Assembly: GCA_034430555.1 (NCBI GenBank)
Contig: DAOUEM010000362.1
Coordinates: 4,836 to 68,835, forward strand
Direction of reading: 5' to 3'
Length of the DNA: 64,000 nucleotides
Source of the DNA: DAOTXK01 sp034430555
Lineage (GTDB): Bacteria > Chloroflexota > Anaerolineae > Aggregatilineales > Ch27
In this document: in pieces, positions 1 through 7,746 of the stretch
Layout of the letters: every line of letters begins with the position of its first letter
Numbering within the stretch: the first letter of the stretch is position 1
The notes under the pieces: generated by a model
Databases searched by the model: none
Told to the model about the DNA's origin: nothing
Seen by the model: only the letters and a program-made list of their open reading frames with translations
Made by a program: the position numbers and the translations under genes

Positions 1-291
1 GGTGGCTGGCGTTTTATGCCGCTGTGGTTCACCTGGTCCCCGGATGGCGGGACCATTCTCGTGGCCGGGCCGGAGTACCCCCAGCCGCCCGATGATGCCC
101 TGCAACCGTTGGGCGACTCCCTCGACTTTGCTGCTGCCTGGGAGGCGCATACCGTCTTCCTGGTGGACGTGGCGAGCGGCGCGGTCACGCTGCTGGGCCA
201 CCTGCCGGACGAAGGCTTCCACCTGCCGGTCTGGGGTCCGGCGGGCGACGTGCTGCTCTGCGGCCATCGCCTGGTCCTGGCGCGGGAATAA
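1..291 (+). CDS. C-terminal end of a TolB/WD40-like beta-propeller protein (5' partial)
   Basis: The reading frame is open from base 1, so the gene begins left of the window and only about 96 codons are present. A WSPDGG motif typical of TolB/PD40-type propeller blades lies near residue 13 of the visible part. It is followed by strands ending in a blade-like VDVASG turn. A second weaker blade signature (VWGPAGDVLL) lies near the stop. Such blades form the scaffold of periplasmic or secreted binding proteins. The fragment is too short to assign a partner or role. Confidence 0.6.
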   Translation, partial: GGWRFMPLWFTWSPDGGTILVAGPEYPQPPDDALQPLGDSLDFAAAWEAHTVFLVDVASGAVTLLGHLPDEGFHLPVWGPAGDVLLCGHRLVLARE

Positions 292-315
292 CGCGGTGCG
301 GATGCGGCCCGGCGG

Positions 316-321
316 TATAAT
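316..321 (+). promoter_or_regulatory. Possible -10 element upstream of the FAD/Fe-S dehydrogenase gene
   Basis: A perfect TATAAT lies about 105 bases before the chosen ATG at 427. No convincing -35 hexamer sits 16-18 bases upstream, so this is a tentative promoter. Confidence 0.35.
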
Positions 322-426
322 AGGCGGTATGATAACCTGAACACGCCTCCGGCGGACGTTTGATCCGCAGGGGGACGGTTGGCCATACGTCCCCCGCCGC
401 CGGTTTCACCCTGGGAGAAGACCCAT

Positions 427-3351
427 ATGACCGCCAAACCTGCCGCCGTATTGGATTTCGCCGCCGACCTTGCCCCCCAACTGCAAGGCGATGTCCGCAC
501 CGATACCTACAACCGCGTGCTGTACAGCACCGACGCCAGCATCTACCAGGTGATGCCGCTGGCCGTGGTGGTGCCGCGTAACGCCGACGACGTGATCGCC
601 GCCGTGCAGACCGCCGCCCGCTATCAACTGCCGGTCCTGCCGCGCGGCGGGGGCACCAGCCTGGCCGGCCAGACGGTGAACGAAGCTGTGATCATCGACC
701 TCAGCCGCCTCAGCCGCATCCTGGAGATCAACGCCGCCGAGCGCTGGGTGCGCGTCGAGCCGGGCATTATCCGGGCGCGCCTGAACGCCGCCCTGGGCCA
801 GCGCGGCTTCAAGTTCGGCCCGGACCCGGCCACCGACAACCGCGCCCAGATCGGCGGCATCACCGGCAACAACTCCACCGGCTCGCACAGCATCCTCTAC
901 GGCATGACCGCCGACCAAGTGATGCAGATGGACACCGTGCTGGCCGACGGCTCGCGCGTCGACTTCGGCCCGCTGAGTGACGAAGAAGTCGCGCAGAAGG
1001 CGGCGCTCGATTCGCTGGAGGGGCAGGTTTACCGGGGGCTGACGGCCATCCTGGCTGAGCACGGCAAGGCCATCCGCGACCGGCTGCCCCGCACCTGGCG
1101 GCGCTGCGGCGGCTACAACCTGGAACGGCTGATCCCCGGCGCGACCGATAACGTGTCGCCCATGCCGCCCCAGCGCTGGGCCGATGACCGCTTCAACCTG
1201 GCCAAGCTGATGACCGGCAGCGAGGGCACGCTGGGCACGGTGCTCGGCGTGCAGTTGAACCTGGTGCCGTTGCCCCGGGCGAAGGGCCTGGCCGTCCTGC
1301 ACTTCGATGACCTGTATGCCGCCCTGGAAGCCATCCCGGCGCTGCTGGAAGTCGGGCCGAGCGCCGTCGAGCTGCTCGACCAAACGCAGATGGACCTTTG
1401 CCGCCAGTCGGAGGTGTGGTCGCGGCGGCTGTATTTCGTGGAAGGCCGTCCGTCGGCGGTGCTGATCACCGAGTTTTACGGCGAAAACGAGGCCGAGGTC
1501 GCCGCCAAGCTGGACCGGTTGGCGGCGCTCGTCAAGGGATTGCCCGTCGGGGCGATGCCGCGGCTGACCGATGCCCGGTCCCAGGCGGACGTGTGGGACA
1601 TACGTAAGGCCGGGCTGGGCCTGTTGATGAGCCTGCGCGGTGATGCCAAGCCGCTGCCCTTCATCGAGGACGTGGCCGTGCCGGTGGACCACCTGGCCTC
1701 TTACATCCGCGACGTGCAGCGCGTGTGCGACGCGGTCGATACGCCGCTGGCGATGTACGCTCATGCCAGCGCCGGCTGCGTGCACCTGCGCCCCATCGTC
1801 AACCTGAAGGACGCCCAGGGCATCCGCGATATGGAGACCATCGCCCGGATGACGGTTGACCTGGTGCTGGGTTATCACGGCGTGCTGAGCAGCGAGCACG
1901 GCGACGGCCGCGTGCGCTCCTGGCTGAACCGCTACTTTTTCGGCGACGAGGTCTACGAGGCCTTCCGGCAGGTCAAGGCCGCTTTCGACCCGGAAGGGCG
2001 TTTGAACCCCGGTAACATCGTCGACGCGCTGCCCATCGACCGGCACCTGCGCTTCGGCGCGGATTACCAGACCGTGCCGCTCTACGAAAACCTGGACTGG
2101 TCGGCCGATCACGGCTTCGCCGGGGCGGTCGAGATGTGCAATGGGGCGGCCGTCTGCCGCAAGGTCGACGGCGAGACGATGTGCCCCAGCTACATGGTCA
2201 CCTTCGAGGAGGAACACAGCACGCGGGGCCGGGCCAACCTGCTGCGCGCCGCCATGATGGGCCTGCTCCCGCGCGATCAGTTGTTCGGGGAGCGGATGGC
2301 CGAGGTGATGGAGCTGTGCATCTCCTGCAAGGCCTGCAAAACCGAGTGCCCCTCCCGCGTGGACATGGCCAAGATCAAGCTGGAATGGCAGGGCCACTAC
2401 TGGCGGCACCACGCACCCTCCCTGCGAACGCGCCTCTTTGCCCACATGCCGCTCTTCAGCCGGATCGGCAGCCGCTTCGCGCCGCTGGCCAACGCCGTGC
2501 TGGGCTTCCGTCTGACCCGCAACCTGCTTGACCTGGCACTGGGCATCGACCGCCGCCGCAAGCTGCCATCCTTTGAACCGGCCTTTACCTCGCAATCGCG
2601 CCCCTTCACCCCAACCGGCAAGAAGGTCGTGCTATACGTGGACACCTGGGCCAACTACCACGAGACCGCCGTCGCCCAGGCCGCCTGGGACGTGCTGACT
2701 GCCGTCGGCTACGAGGTGATCGTGCCGGGCTACGCCTGCTGCGGGCGCACGTACCTCTCGAAGGGTTTCGTGGACCGGGCGCGCCAGGCCGCCGACCGCG
2801 TGATGAACATCCTGGCCCCCTATGCGCGCGCTGGCGTGCCCATCGTCGGGCTGGAACCGAGCTGCATCCTGACCGTGCGCGACGAGCACCAGTACCTCAG
2901 TCAACACCCCGACCGTGAAACCGTGGCCGCGTTTACCTTCACCTTCGAGGAGTTCGCCGCCCAGCACGCCGACGAATGGGCCGACCTGTTCGAAGCGGAC
3001 GCGAGTCCGGTCTTGATGCACGGCCACTGTCACCAGAAGGCGATGGTTGGCACCGACCCGGCCCGGACGGCGCTCGGCCTGTGCCATGACCACGTGCACG
3101 AAGTCGACTCTGGCTGCTGCGGCATGGCGGGCGCTTTCGGCTACGAGAAGGAGCACTACGACCTCTCCAGGCAGATGGCTTATCGTAAGCTGGTTCCGGC
3201 CATGAGCAGCGCCGCCGAGGACGTGACGCTGGTCGCGGCGGGCACTTCCTGCCGCCACCAGATCAAGGATTTTGCCGGTAAGGATGCCCTGCACCCGGCC
3301 CAGGTGTTGGCGGGCGCTTTGCGAAGAAAGGCGAGCAGTGTCCACGAATGA
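427..3351 (+). CDS. FAD-linked oxidase / Fe-S oxidoreductase fusion (D-lactate or glycolate dehydrogenase type)
   Basis: This 974-residue protein joins a GlcD-type flavin domain to a GlpC-type Fe-S domain. Residues ~30-250 are a PCMH FAD-binding domain with a glycine-rich PRGGGTSLAGQ motif at 72-82. A C-terminal FAD-oxidase domain follows, with SSEHGDGR. Iron-sulphur ligands include C571, C577 and C586, then C631, C634, C637 and C641. Two CCG motifs of the heterodisulfide-reductase type lie at 771-772 and 897-898. The family oxidises 2-hydroxy acids and passes electrons through Fe-S centres to the membrane; the exact substrate cannot be read here. The ATG at 427 is preferred over an upstream in-frame ATG because GGAGAAG lies just before it. 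A second copy of its C-terminal coding end lies at 4485-4571. Confidence 0.9.
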   Translation: MTAKPAAVLDFAADLAPQLQGDVRTDTYNRVLYSTDASIYQVMPLAVVVPRNADDVIAAVQTAARYQLPVLPRGGGTSLAGQTVNEAVIIDLSRLSRILEINAAERWVRVEPGIIRARLNAALGQRGFKFGPDPATDNRAQIGGITGNNSTGSHSILYGMTADQVMQMDTVLADGSRVDFGPLSDEEVAQKAALDSLEGQVYRGLTAILAEHGKAIRDRLPRTWRRCGGYNLERLIPGATDNVSPMPPQRWADDRFNLAKLMTGSEGTLGTVLGVQLNLVPLPRAKGLAVLHFDDLYAALEAIPALLEVGPSAVELLDQTQMDLCRQSEVWSRRLYFVEGRPSAVLITEFYGENEAEVAAKLDRLAALVKGLPVGAMPRLTDARSQADVWDIRKAGLGLLMSLRGDAKPLPFIEDVAVPVDHLASYIRDVQRVCDAVDTPLAMYAHASAGCVHLRPIVNLKDAQGIRDMETIARMTVDLVLGYHGVLSSEHGDGRVRSWLNRYFFGDEVYEAFRQVKAAFDPEGRLNPGNIVDALPIDRHLRFGADYQTVPLYENLDWSADHGFAGAVEMCNGAAVCRKVDGETMCPSYMVTFEEEHSTRGRANLLRAAMMGLLPRDQLFGERMAEVMELCISCKACKTECPSRVDMAKIKLEWQGHYWRHHAPSLRTRLFAHMPLFSRIGSRFAPLANAVLGFRLTRNLLDLALGIDRRRKLPSFEPAFTSQSRPFTPTGKKVVLYVDTWANYHETAVAQAAWDVLTAVGYEVIVPGYACCGRTYLSKGFVDRARQAADRVMNILAPYARAGVPIVGLEPSCILTVRDEHQYLSQHPDRETVAAFTFTFEEFAAQHADEWADLFEADASPVLMHGHCHQKAMVGTDPARTALGLCHDHVHEVDSGCCGMAGAFGYEKEHYDLSRQMAYRKLVPAMSSAAEDVTLVAAGTSCRHQIKDFAGKDALHPAQVLAGALRRKASSVHE

Positions 3352-4480
3352 TCGCAAAAACAAACCCGAAGCCCCACTCGGCGGATATGTGATCGCCAGC
3401 ATATTTGTGCTGGGTTTGGCGATTTGGGCTTTGGTCTTTTTGCTGAGGCAGTTTGCCAACCGCGGCTCGCTTTCGCCACAACTGGTCGATGGGTTGGCTG
3501 TACTCGCCGTGCTGGTCACGTTGGGGATGATTCTGCGGCCACCGCTGGTTCAGTTCTTCGCCACTGTGCGTGAGTTGCGTCAGTTCCCGCCGCCGGGGCA
3601 AAGGATAAAGCTTAACGGGCATCGGCTGCACCTGCATGTTATGGGGCAGGGTCCGGTGACGGTCATCTTTGAGGCTGGGGCGACCGGGTGTTCGTTGGAT
3701 TGGAGCCTTGTGCAGCGAGAGGTGGCGCAATTCGCGCGTGTTTGCACCTATGATCGTGCGGGATACGGGTGGAGCGATCCCGGCCCCAGGCCGCGCACCA
3801 GCGCGCAGATCGTGGCGGAATTACGTACTCTGTTGCACCGTGCGAGCGTTCCAGGGCCGTATGTGCTGGTCGGGCATTCGGATGGCGGTTATCACGTTCG
3901 GCTGTTCGCCAGTCGCTACCCGGATGAAGTGGCGGGCCTCGTATTGGTCGATCCGGCGCACGAAGACCCTGAAGGACGTCTCGTACCGTCTATGGCTTTT
4001 CCAAACAAGCCGTTTATACAAGGCCTCAAGGCAATGGCGATCACGGCGCGTTTGGGTTTGATTCGCCTGGATAAACGGGCTGACCGTTTGCTCCTCCTGC
4101 AATCCTTTGAGCAATTGCCGGCCGATATCCAGGAGGTGCGCTGGGCGCTGATGACGCTGCCGAAAGCATTTCGCGCCGCCTATGACGAACTCAGCGTCCT
4201 GCCAGAAAGTGCGTTACAGGTCAGTGCCGCCGACCCGCTGCCGGACGTGCCGCTGGTCGTTCTCACGGCTGACGCCCATGATCCTGCGGGGCTGCCGCCC
4301 GACTTCCCGCTTGAGGGATTCGAGACCGTTTGGCGGGAGCTGCAAGCAGAGTTGGCGGGCCGTGTCCCTCGCGGCAAACAGGTCATCGTCGAGGAGAGCT
4401 GCAGCAGCTTTATTCACCTGAATCGGCCTGATGCCGTGATCGAGGCTATTCGGATGGTGATTCAAGAAACTCGGCAGTGA
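3338..4480 (+). CDS. Membrane-anchored alpha/beta hydrolase
   Basis: This 380-residue protein starts at GTG 3338, overlapping the dehydrogenase stop by 14 bases, with GAAAGG just upstream. Two hydrophobic helices (about residues 14-38 and 50-75) precede an alpha/beta-hydrolase fold. The nucleophile elbow is GHSDGG with Ser181, and a likely catalytic His360 lies in FIHLNRP. An RAGYGWSDP motif matches the usual region after strand 4. The substrate is unknown; ester or amide hydrolysis is the family role. Its base composition is visibly less GC-rich than its neighbours. It is bracketed by two copies of the end of the upstream dehydrogenase gene, which points to recent acquisition. Confidence 0.8.
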   Translation: MSTNDRKNKPEAPLGGYVIASIFVLGLAIWALVFLLRQFANRGSLSPQLVDGLAVLAVLVTLGMILRPPLVQFFATVRELRQFPPPGQRIKLNGHRLHLHVMGQGPVTVIFEAGATGCSLDWSLVQREVAQFARVCTYDRAGYGWSDPGPRPRTSAQIVAELRTLLHRASVPGPYVLVGHSDGGYHVRLFASRYPDEVAGLVLVDPAHEDPEGRLVPSMAFPNKPFIQGLKAMAITARLGLIRLDKRADRLLLLQSFEQLPADIQEVRWALMTLPKAFRAAYDELSVLPESALQVSAADPLPDVPLVVLTADAHDPAGLPPDFPLEGFETVWRELQAELAGRVPRGKQVIVEESCSSFIHLNRPDAVIEAIRMVIQETRQ

Positions 4481-4484
4481 GTGG

Positions 4485-4571
4485 ATTGGCCGCCACCCGA
4501 TCAAGGACTTCGCCGGTAAGGACGCCCTGCACCCGGCCCGGGTCCTGGCAAGTCGGTTGAAGGAGCGATGA
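4485..4571 (+). pseudogene. Duplicated 3'-end remnant of the dehydrogenase gene
   Basis: One frame reads RH.IKDFAGKDALHPA.VLA and stops after LKER. This matches the last ~25 residues of the dehydrogenase ending at 3351, where the same block runs from about 3252 to 3320. The DNA is clearly alike but not identical, with mostly third-base changes. No start or upstream coding sequence remains, so this is a leftover gene end. It may be the original terminus displaced when the hydrolase gene arrived. Confidence 0.75.
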
Positions 4572-4578
4572 TAGACAG

Positions 4579-4839
4579 ATGCCCTCACGCGAACGAAACG
4601 AGCGGAAGTTTGGCAACTGGGAAGAATTACCGGATGGCGGGCGTCGCTACTGGCGCGAGCGGTCCGGCAGGCATTGGGGATTTCAGCGCATGATATTGCT
4701 CGTCGATGCGGACGAGAATACGGTATTGTTATTACAAGAAATCTACGATGATGATGGGACGTTGATGGAGCGGCATCAGAAGTATCCTGAGGATACCGGC
4801 CATGAAGTCCTGAAAGAGCGGGAGGACGAGTCGGCATGA
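4579..4839 (+). CDS. Small hypothetical protein, first of an overlapping pair
   Basis: This 86-residue charged protein is not recognised. It has a basic N-terminus (PSRERNERK), an aromatic block with WRERSGRHWGF, a hydrophobic strand MILLVD, and an acidic tail. It looks like a small soluble alpha/beta fold. Its stop overlaps the next start by four bases (ATGA), so the two are almost certainly co-translated. The size and coupling recall toxin-antitoxin pairs, but no toxin or antitoxin motif was identified, so that is only a thought. Confidence 0.6.
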   Translation: MPSRERNERKFGNWEELPDGGRRYWRERSGRHWGFQRMILLVDADENTVLLLQEIYDDDGTLMERHQKYPEDTGHEVLKEREDESA

Positions 4840-5090
4840 TCACACGGCAAACGGTGAGCGAACAAATACTGGCCTATCTCAACGAAGAAATCACGCTGGC
4901 CGAACTGGTGGACTGGTCAGAAAGAGCAGTGGGTTTCGCCGAAATAGAGCCAGATGATGATATCGACCTGCTAATGGATATTTTGATGTATCTGGCGGCG
5001 GCGGACTCGGCGGCATTCCCCTTGACGTGGGGCGTGCTGTCGGGTTTTCTCAGGCAGTTGGGGGTGTCCGTCCGGGTGCTGGCGGCCTAG
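4836..5090 (+). CDS. Small acidic hypothetical protein, second of an overlapping pair
   Basis: This 84-residue protein is translationally coupled to the gene before it by an ATGA overlap. It appears all-helical, with an amphipathic start (TRQTVSEQILAYL), the segment LAELVDWSERA, and an acidic helix around DDDIDLLMDILMYLAAAD. No enzyme motif is visible. It probably binds or regulates its partner, which is inferred only from the coupling. I do not recognise the family with confidence. Confidence 0.6.
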   Translation: MITRQTVSEQILAYLNEEITLAELVDWSERAVGFAEIEPDDDIDLLMDILMYLAAADSAAFPLTWGVLSGFLRQLGVSVRVLAA

Positions 5091-5105
5091 GTTCTGAGAG
5101 GTGTT

Positions 5106-5189
5106 GTGCCTTTTCTGATTCTCTTCCTCGGCCTCGCCCTGCTGCTGATCGCCATCTGGCTGTGGCGGCGGGCTTGGCGGCGCGGTTGA
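5106..5189 (+). pseudogene. 5'-end remnant of the phosphodiester glycosidase gene (27 codons)
   Basis: A GTG-started 27-codon frame encodes a membrane helix, LALLLIAIWLWRR, then stops. It matches the first ~25 residues of the gene at 6103, where LVLLLIAIWLWRR occupies the same place. A run of about 30 bases is identical. GAGAGG precedes the GTG, so a tiny membrane peptide could still be made. The simplest reading is a truncated copy of the start of the downstream gene, lying on the other side of the 5212-6099 gene. Confidence 0.65.
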
Positions 5190-5211
5190 AGCGTGGTTAA
5201 GGAGACTTCTG

Positions 5212-6099
5212 ATGGGTACAAGCTACGGCGCTTACATTGTCGATTCGCCGCCTTTCACGCTAGACCTGGATGACATCAGGGCGCATTTGCCTGATGGGTG
5301 GACCATCAGCGATGGCCGTCCATCGAACCGAGAAGGACTGCAGGAGTATACCGTCAGCTTTACTTATCAAGCCACGAACCCAATACAGGCTGAGCGTCAG
5401 TGGAAGGCAGAAGTTACGCTTCACGACGATGGCAGTGTGTTCGTTTACCGGGGGTGGTACGATTTTATCTATTTCCTGGAGTGGTATCGCACGTACCTGT
5501 CGCCCGAATACAAGCTGATGGCGTCGCTTGGAGTACTGACGGGCCGAGGTAATTACACCATCATGCCCGGCTTCACGTGGGACACGATAGATCGCGAGTT
5601 GGAAAATGTAGGGCTGAAAGCGGAGATTGCCCCCTCCGATTTTTGGATTGGCCCTGCTCCGGATGTCGACCAGAGTTTGCAAGGGCAAGCGCTATTGAGC
5701 GCGCTGCGCACTTCGTACCCACATGCAATCGTATTTGCTGAGGAACCTGAGGAAAAAATCGTCTGGTATTGGTATGCGATGTGGGGTGTCGTAGACGTTG
5801 ACCGTAAGAATGTAACCATTGTTGACCGCGACACTTCTCGGCTGGTCAATGTCGTGGATTGGTTTCGCGACCTGCTGCCAGAGGAAAGCCGCCGGTATTT
5901 TCAATGCACTATACGTAGCAAGCGCACGTTTTACACGCCTGTTGTGGACGAACACGACCACCGGTTGACGCTAAACGAGGTCAACGAAATGAGCATGAAC
6001 ATGGGCGACGGTTTTGATGTGGAACGATTGGCGGAGATTTGTGAGTATCTACGGGGGTTTGGCACGGAAGGCAAAACGCTGCCGGAAAAGCAACCGTAA
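5212..6099 (+). CDS. Hypothetical protein, probably acquired
   Basis: This 295-residue soluble protein is not recognised. It is rich in aromatics (YRGWYDFIYFLEWYRTYL near residues 80-97; IVWYWYAMWG near 183-192) and has no signal peptide or membrane helix. Base composition is lower in GC and codon choice less biased than in neighbours. AAGGAG lies nine bases before the ATG. It sits between a truncated copy of the start of the next gene (5106-5189) and the intact gene (6103), separated from the latter by three bases. Confidence 0.7.
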   Translation: MGTSYGAYIVDSPPFTLDLDDIRAHLPDGWTISDGRPSNREGLQEYTVSFTYQATNPIQAERQWKAEVTLHDDGSVFVYRGWYDFIYFLEWYRTYLSPEYKLMASLGVLTGRGNYTIMPGFTWDTIDRELENVGLKAEIAPSDFWIGPAPDVDQSLQGQALLSALRTSYPHAIVFAEEPEEKIVWYWYAMWGVVDVDRKNVTIVDRDTSRLVNVVDWFRDLLPEESRRYFQCTIRSKRTFYTPVVDEHDHRLTLNEVNEMSMNMGDGFDVERLAEICEYLRGFGTEGKTLPEKQP

Positions 6100-6102
6100 C
6101 CC

Positions 6103-7080
6103 ATGGAATTCCTGACGCTGACCGCCGGCCTCGTCCTGCTGCTGATCGCCATCTGGCTGTGGCGGCGGACGCGGCGGCGCGTGACCCGGTTCGCCGTTGC
6201 CGTCCCGCTGACCGTGTTGGCGGTGATCGCCATCGTGGTGGGTGGGGTGCTCGTCTGGTACACCCACCGCCCGCTGCCACCGCCCGTCGACGCGTTGCCG
6301 CTGTTCCAGGGCATCACCTACACCCGCGAAGTCCACTCTGAGCCGCGCCCGCTGGTGATCCACGTGGTCGCCATCGACCTGACCGCGCCCGGCATCGGCT
6401 TCCTGGTCACGCCCGGCGACCCGGCAGGCGACCACCAACTGGCGGCCCGCACGACCTCACATTTTTTGCAGACCTCCGGTGTGCAGGTCGCCATCAACGG
6501 CGACTTTTACCGGCCCTGGTGGTACAACGGTCCCTGGGACTACTATCCCCACGACGGCGACCCGGTCAGCGTATATGGCGCGGCGGTCTCCGAGGGCGTG
6601 CGCTATTCGACGTCCGACGAAGTGTGGCGCTGGTCGCTGGCCCTTACCGCGGACAACCGGGCCAGCTTTGAAACCGGCGAGGCGGCGGGGTACAACGTGA
6701 TCTCCGGCGACGTGATGATCCTGGTGGACGGCCAGGCGGTGGACCTTTCCGCCAACGTCTACCACCTGGACCCGCACCCGCGCACCGTCGTGGCGCTGGA
6801 CCGGGCGCGCGAGACGCTGCTGCTGTTCGTGGTGGATGGCCGCCAGCCCAACTACAGCGAAGGCGTCACCTCCCCGGAGTTGGCCGCCATCGCCCTGGAG
6901 TACGGGGCCTGGGATGCCATCAACCTGGACGGCGGCGGCTCGTCGACGCTGGCCGTGCAGGGGCCGGACGGTGCGCCGCGCCTGCTCAACACGCCCATCG
7001 ACATCGCCATCCCCGGCCAGGAGCGTCCGGTCGCCAACCACCTGGGCGTCTACGCCCTGCCGTTACCGGGCGACTCGTAG
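6103..7080 (+). CDS. Membrane-anchored phosphodiester glycosidase (NAGPA domain)
   Basis: This 325-residue protein begins with two closely spaced hydrophobic helices (about residues 3-20 and 28-48), so the catalytic part should face outside. The body fits the NAGPA/DUF2233 fold: VQVAINGDFY near residue 126, RTVVALD in the middle, and the signature NLDGGGSST at 274-282. Family members remove alpha-N-acetylglucosamine or other sugars from phosphodiester-linked glycoconjugates. The natural substrate here is unknown. The start of this gene is duplicated at 5106-5189. Confidence 0.85.
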   Translation: MEFLTLTAGLVLLLIAIWLWRRTRRRVTRFAVAVPLTVLAVIAIVVGGVLVWYTHRPLPPPVDALPLFQGITYTREVHSEPRPLVIHVVAIDLTAPGIGFLVTPGDPAGDHQLAARTTSHFLQTSGVQVAINGDFYRPWWYNGPWDYYPHDGDPVSVYGAAVSEGVRYSTSDEVWRWSLALTADNRASFETGEAAGYNVISGDVMILVDGQAVDLSANVYHLDPHPRTVVALDRARETLLLFVVDGRQPNYSEGVTSPELAAIALEYGAWDAINLDGGGSSTLAVQGPDGAPRLLNTPIDIAIPGQERPVANHLGVYALPLPGDS

Positions 7081-7127
7081 GGGCCGGGTGCGCGGTGCCC
7101 CAAGAGGGTATAAGGAGGGACATTCAC

Positions 7128-7712
7128 ATGACGGCTCAGGCGCCCAATACGCTGGAGATAAACGGCCACACCTACGGCATCATCGCCACCGAGGGCGAAG
7201 GGCTGCTCACGCCGTCCGATTTTGGTATTCAGCCCGTGATGATGTCGACCGCCTGCTGGCGGGGCTACATCACCCACTACGCTATAGTGGACGGCGTCCT
7301 GACCCTGGTTGGTCTGCGTATGTGCGCCGAGGAAGACCAGTACAAGCCCATCGCCGGGATCGAGCCGACCATGGAGGTGTATGAGCCGGTCGAGGGCAAG
7401 CGCTATGCCGAGGCCGTCTACAGCGACCTGGCCATCCGGACCCACTTCAGCGGGGCGATGCTGGCCGGACGTGATTTTGTCGATGTCCTGTACCGCCACA
7501 TGGCTTTTCAAAAACCGTGGGGATACCGCGTCCTGCTGGAAGTGGTCGTCGCCGATGGCCGCGTGGAACGGGTGCAGGATCACTCGGATGAGGCCAGGGG
7601 CATCCGGACGGTGATCGCGCAGATGGAGAACCCGCGCGATGTGATGGACTTCGAGCGCAAAATCGGGCAGGACCGTTTTCCCTACTTCGACCGCGATCTG
7701 GGCTTCACCTGA
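7128..7712 (+). CDS. Hypothetical protein
   Basis: The ATG at 7128 is chosen over an in-frame ATG at 7095 because AAGGAGGG lies just upstream. The 194-residue product has no signal peptide and no membrane helix. It begins with a short beta hairpin (LEINGHTYGIIATEG) and contains CWRGYITHYAIVDGVLTLVGL. This looks like a mixed alpha/beta cytoplasmic protein. I do not recognise the family. The next gene faces it from the opposite strand. Confidence 0.65.
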   Translation: MTAQAPNTLEINGHTYGIIATEGEGLLTPSDFGIQPVMMSTACWRGYITHYAIVDGVLTLVGLRMCAEEDQYKPIAGIEPTMEVYEPVEGKRYAEAVYSDLAIRTHFSGAMLAGRDFVDVLYRHMAFQKPWGYRVLLEVVVADGRVERVQDHSDEARGIRTVIAQMENPRDVMDFERKIGQDRFPYFDRDLGFT

Positions 7713-7746
7713 GAGGGCGAGTTGGTTGGCGGTACGTACTGAGTGG

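Noticed and set aside
406..2595. Long minus-strand frame of 729 codons opposite the dehydrogenase
   Set aside because: It is the antisense of a gene with clear motifs. GC-rich codon use keeps the opposite frame free of stops. No domain was recognised in it.
4579..5090. Calling the overlapping pair a toxin-antitoxin system
   Set aside because: Only size and coupling support this. No toxin or DNA-binding antitoxin motif was seen.
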